A stretch of DNA of 64,000 bases from Cyclina sinensis (Eukaryota; Mollusca; Bivalvia; Venerida; Veneridae): assembly GCA_012932295.1 (NCBI GenBank), contig JAAONU010000008.1, positions 38,244,949-38,308,948 of the forward strand. Reading direction: 5' to 3'. Below the pieces are notes generated by a model that was not told the DNA's origin, ran no database searches, and worked only from the letters and a program-made list of their open reading frames with translations. How positions within the stretch are numbered: the stretch's first letter is position 1; every line of letters starts with the position of its first letter. Below, one piece after another: positions 23,495 to 35,200 of this stretch. A program made the translations under genes and the position numbers.

Positions 23495-26400
23495 ATGCAG
23501 GGCTGGCTCTACCTTATTACGGTAAGATATTCTTTGTTTATTTTATCATTTCGTACTTCTAAAGCAAAATACCTTATTTTTATAACACCACTTCTGCACA
23601 ATTTGATTTTAAAGCTAAGTACAGCGTAACGTAAATGAAACAAATCAACAGAAAAAAAAACCACATCATTACATAGTTATTTCTAGTTCTGGCTTCCAAA
23701 ACTTTATAAGCCGCTTTCTTAACATTTTGTTCATTTATATGATGCGGCATTGTCCTGTAACAGTATATAAATCGTGTACGCTGAAGACCTTAAGCTAAGT
23801 TTTTTCATAAGCACTTATCTGGATTTTTTTAAAATCACTTTTTTTGTTAAATTTAGGTCTTCCTCGTTTTGGAAATTGATGGCGAAGACATTTGCACCGC
23901 TTGTAAGTTATCCTTTTGTTGTTGTTGTTGTTGTTGTTGTCACCCATATCTTAAAAGAAGGAATGAGCTAGGTGACTGCGATCTGCTAAGCTTGATAAGG
24001 AGGATGGTGTACGTCTTTATACATAGTGAAAAGGTTCAATGATTAAAGTTGCATGACATTCTAAAGAAAAAAAAATGTAATAATTTATCTCTAATAACTA
24101 TACACCATTTCATCAGTGTTTCTTCTTAAAGTTCATTATTTTATGTAGCATCAAGAATAAAACTTTATGAACCGCTTTCAGCATCTTACGGAACGGAGTT
24201 ATTTTCGGCTTTATGGACCTTCCATTTTACAAGACGGGCAGTGTAATTACTGAGCCACAGCTTAAAATACGTGTGAGAAGTAAGAGATCGACCGCTACCT
24301 ATGTTTCCATTCCAAACACAGACACTGCCAGCAAAACACCAACTTGGAGTACCAAGAGATATTACGTTTACAAACATCTCGACATTCCCTTCAACGCCAC
24401 ATTTATAAACAAATATAATTCTGACGACGCCGGAAGATCTATCCGTATAAAATCCGATTATCCCATTTCCGTTGTAGCAGTTTACTCAATACCAGATACC
24501 TACTTGATACCAACTCCAATACTGCCCGTTACGGCACTCTCAACGTCGTATGTACTACCCTCGTATCACCCAAACACCGTCAGTTATAGCGTCAGTCAAA
24601 TACTCGTTGTTGCGCTCCATGATTCGACAGTCGTGAGTTTTAATGGCTACGATATGTCACTGACAAAAAGACTAGATCAGAATGAAACCTATGTGTATCA
24701 AAGCAGTAGAGACATCAGTGGTACATCGGTATCCAGCAACCATCCTGTAGCAATATTTACTTCAGTAACAAAGGGATATAATTCCTACACCTCCACAATT
24801 AACAACGGTAGAAGGAATACCGAATTCCTCGCTATGGAAGTGCCGCCAGTTGGGAAATTCGCCACACATTTCATAGTTCCTTCTTTGCCAAACGATGTTA
24901 AAACATACAAGGTTCGCATATATGCAGCACAGGAAGCACGGGTTGAAATCCACACTACCTCCGGCAGCACGACACATATGCACGTTTATGAGAAAATATA
25001 TTACGAGTACACTACCAAAGGTTCCAGCACGCTAGAAATACTGTCAGACACTTCAATCATGGTTGTGCAAATCGCGCTTAATTCTATTGGAGAGGCGATG
25101 TTTATGACAAACATTCCAGCCTTATCCCAGTATCTCAGTTCCTATCTGACGGACCTCGAGTCCTCTAGCCAGACAACGAGGACATATGTCGTCACCGTCC
25201 GCTATGAAGAGGCACTTGGGCTGCTGCTGGACGGAGATCCGGCATTACATAACCCTGCAATGGTTTGCTACATTTCTTGATTCATTTTCTGTCTGATAGG
25301 AGTAATCCGATTCTTTCTTTGACTCACAGAAGCGATCCCATTCGTTCTCTGTCTGGCAGAGGCAATCCTATTCATCCTCTATTTAACAAAAAGAGGACTG
25401 ATACAAAAACTTTATGGCAGAAGTAAGCCGATTCATTCTCTGTCTAACAAAAACAGACTGATACAAAAACTTTATGGCAGAAGTAAGCCGATTCATTCTC
25501 TGTCTAACAAAAAACAGACTGATACAATGTGAACAAAAAAAAGGAACCATAATATGTATATTGTTTCATTTATGTTTTCACACGAGACAGAACCAGCTAT
25601 AAAATGCAGGGACCTAAGTTTATTTTCTGTGATATATATTCTCATTGAATAAAGATAAAATATAGAATAAAACAGAATCTTAATATACGAGTATATACAT
25701 GTATTAGGAATCTAGACAGAAATCATTCAGATTGCTCAAAATAGTATTCTTTAAAATGAGTAAATGTAAAAATAATTTTACCCTTTTCTACGTCACAGCC
25801 ACGTTGTTAATGATGTTTGGAAATCTTTCGACGAAATAGCATGTGTTTTTTTTTTTTATTTTATGGCTTCAATCATATTTATCCTAGGTTGCACATAGAA
25901 CTCCGCTTGGGAACTACACAGTTTTCATGATACCTATGACGTCACGCGATGTTGTGTCACACGTCGGAGACGAACCCTTCGGACTGCTTATATATGAACA
26001 TTACGAGCGTCTTTATACAAGTTTTTCATACGGGTATTCAGCCGGAATGCAACTCAAAACAGGTAAATTTGCATAAACAGTGAAAACTGGATAGTGCATC
26101 CAGTCACCTTTGTGTTCACATGCCTTTCAAAAAGAGACGTAGTCATTATGATCAACTTAGGTAAGTAAGTAAAAGGCTAAATAGAAAGAAAGCACATATC
26201 AAGCGATGTAGAAAACTTAACTTCTCCTATAAGTTTACCCAACGGATAGACTCAACAGTTTAAATTTCTCCAAGTGACTTGTCATCTGTTTGAAATAATG
26301 CGTCTTTACTTGTTTTCTTACACAGACTGCCAGCAGACGACATCTTCAAGTCCAATTATCGGTAAGTTTATGCAGTCAGTGAAACGAACCATTTCAAAAG

Positions 26401-26776
26401 TTCTAATTAAACATAAGGTAGTGCTGCTTTTTAAATATTTTCTATATGAAAAAAAATAATTTAGCCTTAAACCTAACTCTTTGTCAAGGAAGTTTAATCA
26501 CTTTCTAGTCATTTAAGATTATCACCATCACAATCATTATCATTTTCATCAGCACCACCATACACAGCATCATCATCGTTTAAAATGGTGGTTTTAATTG
26601 TTGTTGTTGTTGCACCTACTGCTTCTGTTTTGAAGATGTTGGTCGAACCAAAACCATTAAAGGTATTGTTTATCATTATGCAATTTTGTATTTTAAACCT
26701 CACGTCAATGTGAACTCAAATTGCTTTGCACTCGCTTTTTACAAAATGTTTCTTACATTCTTTCTTTTCAGGTTAG
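23495..26776 (+). CDS. secreted IgGFc-binding-domain protein, five exons, apparent frameshift
   Basis: The product resembles the N-terminal IgGFc-binding domain of FCGBP-like proteins, which in vertebrates are mucus-associated; a role here in surface or haemolymph recognition is inference. The inferred coding exons are 23495-23521, 23857-23902, 24182-25262, 25888-26062 and 26326-26361. A last exon from 26772 completes a Gly codon and gives TAG at 26774-26776. All junction phases agree. Exons 1-2 give a signal peptide (MQGWLYLITVFLVLE). Exon 3 opens with SYGTELFSA and ends RYEEALGLLLDGDP; exon 4 has SHVGDEPFGLLIYEHY, the usual end of the domain. The length is about 456 residues, with no mucin or VWD repeats. 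One base is missing after GCTTT at 24208-24212: SYGTELFSA and the following MDLPFYK lie in different frames. This is either a sequence error or an inactive allele. The exon 3 donor (GTTTGC) is weak. Confidence 0.75.
23914..23940. repeat. GTT microsatellite
   Basis: Run of GTT triplets inside intron 2 of the IgGFc-domain gene. Confidence 0.9.
25290..25530. repeat. 60-bp tandem repeat in an intron
   Basis: Two near-perfect units (GATTCATTCTCTGTCTAACA ... CTTTATGGCAGAAGTAAGCC) and older degenerate copies upstream, all between exons 3 and 4 of the IgGFc-domain gene. Confidence 0.75.
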
Positions 26777-27883
26777 ATGCGGGGGGAAAGTAACTTGATC
26801 CTTGCAAACATACGATGCTGAAATTGTTGTATTTTAAATTAGGATGTTATATCTTCGTTTAAATGTTGCACAATTTAAAAAATTGCATATGATGTCTTTT
26901 TTTCTCAGTTTGAAGTATATGTATTCAATATCAAACATTAATTTAGCCTTCAATTTATAGCTTTAAGTATTACCCAAACCAGACAAAGTATGTTATTGCA
27001 TGGTACAAAGTTCATTTTCTGGTATCTTTAAAGTTAATTTCATTTTAAGAAAGGCCCTGTTAATGTACCGCAGGTCACTGGTCCAAACACTTGTACTCGA
27101 ATAAGATGAACTTAATGCTACTAGTAATTCTTAGTGGCCGATATCCGCTTTATGTCAACCTTATGAACAGGTCTGTCTTTGAAGTCTAAATCTTTAGACT
27201 TCACAACTTACTTTAATTAATCTTTACAATTGCAGCCGATATTTCGAAATTTCTACGAATGAAGTCAACCTTTCCACGTATGCAATAATGAGAAACACAT
27301 AAAAGGTCGGGTAAGTGGTCCCGTTGTAACGCGGTAGACATGAAACTCTATCTAGTTTGACCCAATCCACTTAAATTTCTAATTTTAGTTTGCACGTGAC
27401 ATTTAACTGATGTCCCATATGTCCATACCATACACTGACCATGTAAAAGATTAAGGGTGACTCTGGAATGGGATACTTAATGTATCTTACACTATTTCGC
27501 AATCTAAGAATAACTTAGCTATTCAGAAGGGATCGGTCGTATAGGAAACCAGTAGTGACGATAAAATGACTCCGATATCTATATGGAAAGATAGATGAAT
27601 GCCAAACAAAAAACATTTATTAAGTCAAGCTTAAGTGTCTGCTTAACTGACTTGGCTATCGTCAAATTTTGATGTAACAATCTATAAGATATTTGAAAAG
27701 AAAACAGACTGGCTTTATTAAAGTACCTGTAAAGATAGCCCTGCACATTTAAGAAATTCCGTTGTAGTCATAGCTGATTAAAACGTTATGCAGAAATTTT
27801 CTGTAATTCTAAAGGAAGGCGCGAGAAATTCAAACTGAAAATTTTGACCCGGTGGTTTAATTGCGGAGAAAAAGTATAGGTGT
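26777..27883. other. AT-rich non-coding stretch
   Basis: No further exon or poly(A) signal assigned with confidence. A weak tRNA-like stretch at about 27315-27370 is not supported well enough to call. Confidence 0.4.
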
Positions 27884-28885
27884 TGAAGAACACTGACTCT
27901 CAGGAATAAAACCAGAGAAAACTGCCGATTCTATGAAATAAACTAGAGAAGAACACCGATTCTCTGGAATGAAACCAGAGAAGAACGCCGACTCTCAGGA
28001 ATTAAACCAGAGAAGAATGCCGATTCTCTGGAATAAACTAGAGAAGAACACAGATTCTCTGGAATAAAACCAGAGAAAAACGCCAATTTTCTGAAATGAA
28101 ACCAGAGAGGAACACAAATTTTCTGGGATGAAACCAGAGAGGAACACAAATTCTCTGGATTGAAAACAGAGAAGAATACAAATTCTCTGGAATGAAACGA
28201 GTGAAGAACACCGATTTTCTGGAATGAAACTAAAGAAGAACACCAGTTTTCTAGAATGAAACCAGAGAAGAGATCGATTTTCTGGAATGAAACCAGAGAA
28301 GAACATCGACTCTCAGGAATTTAACCAGAGAAGCATGCCGATTCTCTGGAATAAACTAGAGAAGAACACCGATTCTCTGGAATGAATGAGAGAAGAACGC
28401 CGACTCTCAGGAAGTAAACCAGAGAAGAACGCCGATTCTCTGGAATAAACTAGAGAAGAACACCGATTCTCCGGAATGCAACCACAGAACAACACCGAGT
28501 TTCTGGAATGAAAAAAGAGGCCGATCCTCTGGAATAAAACCAGAGAAGAACGCAAATTCTTTGGAATAAACCTAGAGAAGAACGCCGATCCTCTGGAATA
28601 AAACCAGAGAAGAACGCCAATTATCTGGAATGAAACCAGAGAAGAACGCCGATTCTCATGAATTAAACCAGAGAAGAACACTGATTCTCTGAAATGAAAC
28701 CAGAGAAGAACGCCGATTCTCTGGAATAAACTAGAGAAGAACACCGATTCTCCGGAATGCAACCGCAGTAGAATGCCGATTCTCTGAAATTAAACCAGAG
28801 AAGAACACCGATTCTGTGGAATGAAACCAGAAATGAAAACCGATTTCTGGAATTAAACCAGAGAAGAACGCCGATTCTCGGAAAT
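27884..28885. repeat. 31-32-bp hairpin satellite array, about 31 copies
   Basis: Each unit contains TTCTCTGG, a loop of about 7 bases, then CCAGAGAA, so most units can form an 8-bp stem. The linker is GAACGCCGA or GAACACCGA. Units vary between CCAGAG and CTAGAG forms. Mixed 31/32-bp lengths break any long frame, and the short ORFs are by-products. Confidence 0.9.
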
Positions 28886-29863
28886 ACCGCGCACATTCTG
28901 AGAAACACTTAGGTCTTGTTTATCATACACGTTATAAGAGACATAAAGTATGTCATCAAACGTTCGTCTTAAAACTGCTGTCTAAATAAACTATAGCATA
29001 CAACATTTGAAAAACTACTAAGTTATTGCTGTGATATAACTAAAATGCTTCTGAGATGTTTTTGAATTGCTTCACTTTAATTAAGAAAACTGCCTATAAA
29101 CAGCACTTTCGAGGTCATTTTTGTAGATAGCGTGCTTTTTGTAAAGGAGAATTAACCAATTATACTTTTTACAAGTCTCAACGTCGTTTTCGGGCATTTG
29201 TATTTCTATAAAAAAAAAGAAAATGAACATAAACAGAAACTATGCTTTTTTTCCATCAAAAGTAGGCGTAGTATCTTGAATAGGACAGAATGATATGATA
29301 ATAACATTTTAAAAATAAAGGGCAAAAAATGAGACACAGGAAGTGTTCTTCGCTGTAAATCAATAACATACTGAATGCCGACAGTTATTCAGTGTAATAA
29401 AATAACCTGCAGGATATCTTATCTTTTCTTTAGATGGGGTGGGGGCGGGGATAGGGGAGGCGGGCCAGTTTTGCCACAACTGCTATACTCCAGCCTCTTG
29501 GATCCAAAACTCGCAGTAGCACCACAGAATATCAATGTCTTCTATAAAACGGTCTTTCTTGGCGGCTGTATTAAAAGTCCAACAGAAAATTCTTCCTTAT
29601 GTAGACTATCTGCCATTCTAGGACCCTTCTTTTGTTATTGTGTCATTGCTTGTCAAATGCGAAAAAAAAATGACAGAAAGAATCTAACTATAAAGCATAC
29701 TATTTCCTGTAAATATTTCAGATTGCAAGATTGCAAAACTGACATTTTCCCCATTACAGAACTTAAAGGCTAGATTTCTTTCAGTTATGCAGTAAATGAA
29801 AAGGATAACAATGGTAGGAAACAGTAATGGTTATTGTTTTTTTTTAAATAATTACATTATATG
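28886..29863. other. non-coding stretch
   Basis: AT-rich; a 132-codon ORF (29375-29773) starts in low-complexity G-rich sequence and has no recognisable domain. Confidence 0.4.
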
Positions 29864-29996
29864 TTATTTGGGTTTTTGAGTGATATATGTGGATATATTA
29901 CCTGCCAAGATTTTATATCGCCCGAGCCGTTAGGCGAGGGTGATTTTTATCTTGGCAGGTAATATATCCACATATATCACTCAAAAACCCAAATAA
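29864..29996. repeat. perfect 48-bp foldback
   Basis: Arms 29864-29911 and 29949-29996 are exact reverse complements (TTATTTGGGTTTTTGAGTGA ... ACCTGCCAAGAT) around a 37-base spacer that contains GCCCGAGCCGTTAGGCGAGG. Confidence 0.95.
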
Positions 29997-30000
29997 TAAT

Positions 30001-30675
30001 TTTATTACCCTTCCCCTGCCGAGTAAGACGATTTAAAAAATCATTGCTGTTTCAAATGAAACGTCGAAATAAGATTCCCTTTAGGGTACCCCTTCACCGC
30101 AAAATGACGTCACAGGATAATTTGTGCTGGCGAAATGCGGAATTTTCCCAGAAGTGATAATTATGTTTTTTTGAATATTGATTTTATATCTTTACTGAAA
30201 GCCATAAATTTGGGTTAGTATATCCGCGCATTCATTACAGATTATTTTCTTTATTTTTTTAATTTTTATTTTAATAGTTCGTCTGTAGATCTACATGAAG
30301 TTTTTGCTTTTGTACCTAACGAATGTAAACAAGAGAAAAGGAGTAGTCTGTTGAAGACACTTTTTTGTTATAAATATCAAGGTTTGGCGAGGTCATATTT
30401 GTTTCAAATACTGATGAGAATATTTATCACTACTCTGTTTTGGTAAATATATTTTTTTTAACAATAAAAAAGTGTTTGTATATCAGAATTTACACTTTAC
30501 AAAATCGAACCGTACGCGCATCGTCACAACGCATGTTGTTTACAACGTTTACAACATGGGGTACCAAAAGGGGAAATTTAATGTGTATATTACCTGTCTG
30601 GCTCGGTAATATCAATTTCTTTCGGCGGATCAATAGCCAATCAAAAAAGGAGAAAAAATCTGGAAGGGTAATAAA
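30001..30675. mobile_element. MITE-like element, 675 bp
   Basis: Termini TTTATTACCCTTCC (30001-30014) and GGAAGGGTAATAAA (30662-30675) are exact inverses. No transposase frame. It abuts the foldback at 29864-29996 and may be related to it. Confidence 0.6.
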
Positions 30676-30984
30676 TTATCCTTGTTACATAGGGCCTAAA
30701 GGTTAATTGTCTTATATGTCTTATAATGACATATAATAGCTTAGTTAATATCTGTTCGAGATCTGTTATTGGCCTAATATCCTAAATCTCTGTGTTATTT
30801 ATGATCTATTTGGTACAAAAACACAACCTATTATATGGTGGGTCAATCCAAGGGCTACATTTATCACCAAGGTTAACCTTCTGTATGTATAAAGCTGTTG
30901 TGTAAAGCTTTACATGTAGGTAAATAACTTATGTCGCTACAATCTATTTGAGCTTATTTACCGTCGGTACCGGTTGCCCATATG

Positions 30985-31221
30985 ACCGACGCCCCCTGAA
31001 GAGATTAGTTATTTTATGTTATGGGGGTAGTGCAAGATACAGAAAGCATCCCATTCCTGAGACACCCCTGGTTCTTTTACATGCTCAGTATATAGCACTG
31101 ATACATGGGACCTCGGTTTAACGTCTCATCCGAAAGTAATGTTAGTGGAGGAGCGGGTGATTGAACTCGGGACCCCTGCTATAACAGTCCAGCGCGTTTC
31201 CACTGGACCAGATCCGCTCCT
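30985..31221 (-). repeat. tRNA-derived SINE on the minus strand
   Basis: Reading the minus strand from 31220, GGAGCGG pairs with CCGCTCC about 70 bases on, with box-A-like TGGTCCAGTGG and box-B-like GAGTTCAATC between. It is followed by TTCGGATGAGACG, a motif I associate with molluscan SINEs. The T-arm is not canonical, so it is not a working tRNA. The far end is approximate. Confidence 0.5.
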
Positions 31222-31696
31222 ATGTTGCTACAAGCTGTTTAATAAAATCAAATAGACATGGTCATACTGTCTTAACACGTAGACCAATTCTGCTTTATCG
31301 TCGTCCTGTCTACCGGTCAGCAGTGGATTGAATTGTCCAGTGGCTGATATTGTATAGCTAGTTAAAGCAGTGAAATATTATGTACTTACAATACAAAGCA
31401 TACAATAATAGACTTGAAATAAAAATGGCTGCCTAGTAAAAATCTAACATGATACTGCTTAGTGTTAGTGTACAATGGTTATCCACCAAGAACTGTATTT
31501 AAATCCAAGAATAAAACATGTCTTTATCGAATTCTCGAAAAGCTAATATAACTACTGCTGCAGCTGCTGCTGCTGAAACAGAAAATTGGGAGGGGGAAGT
31601 AACCTTTTTTTCTAATACTACTTTTACTGCTTACGCTTCTACTGCTTAAATGTAGTAAACTCATACAAGTATTTGGGAATATAAGTTGAACTGTGT

Positions 31697-32258
31697 AAGT
31701 GCGACAGAGATCACAAGGCCTAGATCTTAGATCTCAGTGTCAGAGATCACGAGGCCTAGATCTTAAATCTCCTTGTCAGAGATCACAAGGCCTAGATCTG
31801 AGATCTCAGTGTCAGAGATCACGAGGCCTAGCTCTTAAATCTCCTTGTCAGAGATCACAAGGCCTAGATCTGAGATCTCCGCGTCAGAGATCACGAGACC
31901 TTTAGATATCCGCGTCAGAGATCACGAGACCTAGGTATGAAATCTCCGTGCCAGAGATCACGAGGCCTAGATCTTAGATCTCCGCGTCAGAGATCACGAG
32001 ACCTATAGCTCTTGGATGTCCTTGGGCCTAGATCTTAGATCTGCGTGCCAGAGATTAGGAGGTCTAGATCTAAGATCTCTGTGTCAGAGATCACAAGGCC
32101 TAGATCTTAGATCTCCGTGCTAGAGATCACGAGGCCTAGACTTTAGATCTCCGTGTCAGAGATAACGAGGCTTAGGTATGAAATCTTCGTGTCAGAGATC
32201 AAGAGGTCTACATCTTAGATATCTCTGTCAGAGATCACGTGGCCTAGATCTAAGATAC
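31697..32258. repeat. 36-bp palindrome-rich satellite, about 15 copies
   Basis: The unit is TCAGAGATCACGAGGCCTAG plus ATCTTAGATCTCCGTG. AGATCT and AGGCCT recur in most copies and the AGATC..GATCT parts are self-complementary. Central copies (about 31.9-32.05 kb) are irregular. Confidence 0.9.
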
Positions 32259-35200
32259 ATAGAGTGGGACTGTGTGTTGCTTTACTCCACAAAAGTTGTT
32301 TAATCCATGGCCCGAGTGTTAAATGAGCTCTCCCCGGTAGTCACCACTTTAATCTCTGCAGGATTATTTAAAGATCTTCTCTAAAACCGTAAGGCCGAGA
32401 GCTTAAATATCTGGTGTGTGGCATTGTCTAGTGGTTTTGTAAAATATAATTTAAACCACTGCACCATCATTCTCACTGAATTTCTTGTTGAAGGTACAGA
32501 AAATAATTTCAGAACTGACCCCACCCTAGGGTCACCAGTTACTTATTCAAATGGCATTCACTTATATTATTAGTTGCTGTAGTTTCAGCAATCTTCAGTG
32601 TCGTTTTATTACCATTTAAATATGGAAAGTCCATTTAACTATATAATTTTAGGATAGTTTAACTACATTTCAGAATAATTATTCCGGAGGAGCAATTTTC
32701 TCACACTTAGCTCAACATTAGTTAAACAGTAGAATCCATCTCTATGTTCATTGATAATATTTCTAAGAAAGTACTAGTAAAAGTTTATAGTTAGAAAGCT
32801 GTAATGAAAAGAGCCCTGTATCTCTGTTTGCCCCTCTATGCATAGTCTTCCCTCCAAATAAGGGGTGTAACACTATAACTAAGCAGTATCATGTTAGATT
32901 TTAAGCCTGTTATCTTCTTCTCAATAAAGAATGAAGCACACCATATCAAAAGATAGCCAACTGAGAATGCTACAGTGCTACAAGTGAAGCCTACTAGTCC
33001 CGATTTATAGTGCTTTATGGTACTTCTTTGTTCTCACAGCAGATTCACTGCAGTTGGTAACAAAAGGTGAAATTAGTTCAACTGGCCCTTACTGTTTCCG
33101 CTTAATGAATTGTTACTACGAATATTAAGCTATTATAAAGATTTATCTTGCAAGTACCTATTACACTAAAATCGAAACATATCTCAGTGAATAGCAAGTT
33201 ACCAAAATTAACACTCTTTATTTATTTTTTAATTGATTTCCAATCTTCAAAACATATAATTCTTTACCAAAACTGCTACGAGAACTACACACCGAAAAGT
33301 GATATTGACTCCGCAAAATGAATAATTATTTGCGGATGCAGCAAAGAAAAATGCAGGATTTTTGTACACACCTGATACAAATTGAGTCGAATGGCGAAAC
33401 AGATAAAATGATAGAATAAAATGGTAAGTTGCAAAAACAACCGTATCGTATGGAGTAAACTTTTAAAGCAGGTAAAACTGTCATTTAATCTTAATCTGAA
33501 TTCTGTATCAAGAATTTTGTTTGTGAATGTATCGAATGTTTGACTTTTTGTACTTTAAATTCACACATCTAAACGTTTTATTTTAAGTTATCAATTTATC
33601 AAAGTTGGTATTTACCGCATCCTCTAAACGTTTTATTGTATGTTTCTGTCATTAACCATAATTTCCGTTTTATCAGCTTGGTCCAGTTAGACCGGTAACC
33701 TGGTTATCAGTCTCATCACAGTTATCTCCCCTTCTTTCTTCGGAAAATATTTCTACCGAGAAGGTTGTATTTTAGCTCCTTTACAGCTATATATACTCGT
33801 AGATGTACGAACTTTTAAAAAAGAAATATTTTTTTTCCTCTTAATTGTTTTGTTATAATGGGAATAAAATCGATTGTACATGTATTGAATTTATGAAATG
33901 TTAAAAAAAGTAACATGAAAAAACGTTTAACATTTTGTTTATTTTCTTTCGACCACGAGACATGCCTGCTTGCAGTGAATTTTGTTTTGAAAGGGAAGTA
34001 ACCGTTGCGCGGAGTTTGCCTGGTTATATTCGGCGTATACAGCTCAAACAAATGAAGCTCGACCTAAATGCGGGTCCAACATACTATAATTCAAACTGCT
34101 TGTTCGTCGTGGCAAGGTTTGGGTAAATCGTTATAAATAAAGGTATGTTGTACATAATTGCGTATGAAATTATATGTATAAATGTTTCTAGCATTAAAAA
34201 TATATTTGAGAAGAATTAACCATAATATTAAGACTTTCCTCTACCTGAAAATGATAAATTAATTGATTTGAATCTGGTTTCAGGTTAACCGAATTCTTTA
34301 CACTACAACCGTATTACAGACGGTGGTAATGCCTTAAACATTTCTGAACTTGTGCTTGTATTTTCCGCATTAGTCTAGTAAAAAAAGAATATATCATGTT
34401 TCTACAAAACGTTAGTAACTGTTTGAATGGATATATTTATAGTTTCCAGGGCTTCTAAACATTTCTATTTTACTTAATTACAGTTTACTTAGTATTTTTG
34501 TATGTAAAGTTAATTATTCAACTATTGTTTCTTCATTAGGCACGATCGCACGGTGCATAACAATATCGGTAGTCTCTTTACGAAATCTGCTTTATCAGCG
34601 GCCGGCTCCTCGGTGTCGGCACCTGTTATACTTAGTCTAAATAATTCAAGTGACGTCTTGAGCAAATTCTTGTTATGGGTCAGAATCTCGCTAGTATAAC
34701 GTCAAAACCAGAAAGATTCTTTTCTGTGGTGGAACATATATTTAGTTTCAAATGTGTAAATGTATGTGATTTAAATAAAGATTTTGTTCAACAAAATAAT
34801 TATAATACACTTTCGGTGCAAAAAATGTCAGTCTATCAAGTTACAAGGCTTTGAACCTTTAAAGTTTCCTTTCACCGTCTCTATATGTTACTACGGTAGT
34901 GAATCGTGTACGCTGAAAATGGCTGTTTGTTGGTCCCGTACCAGACCGTATCGTGCGTTAACTGACTGATGCTTGTTTTTCAAAATGTACGCTCCCTCAG
35001 CAGCTAAATGAATACACTACCGTTACTTAAGAAAGTGAAACATTCGACCGATGCGCAGGAGAGTATTCAAAATGATACTGAATAAAGACAAATCTCAAAG
35101 ATTATTTCCTTTGTAATTAAAAGTGTGAAGTTTTATTTTCTTACTTATTTGCATTTTGAAAATCAGCGCAAAAGGCGCGGTCTTTTTTGTTCGTTTTTTT
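32259..35200. other. non-coding stretch with a repeat-family-C fragment
   Basis: About 32370-32545 resembles one 180-bp unit of the repeat at 35201 (AAGGCCGAGAGCTTAAATAT, CATTGTCTAGTGG). The rest is AT-rich. No gene supported. Confidence 0.45.

Noticed and set aside
23881..23971. Reading from ATG at 23879 as the start of the IgGFc-domain gene
   Set aside because: That frame runs into the GTT microsatellite; the frame that continues exon 1 across the junction gives a signal peptide and correct phase to exon 3.
29375..29773. 132-codon ORF
   Set aside because: Runs through G-rich low-complexity sequence and has no recognisable motif.
31148..31220. Functional tRNA on the minus strand
   Set aside because: Acceptor arms pair but the T-arm and anticodon arm are not canonical; it continues into a SINE body.
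17239..32258. CRISPR-like appearance of the short tandem arrays
   Set aside because: Units are contiguous without unique spacers, and the DNA is animal nuclear.
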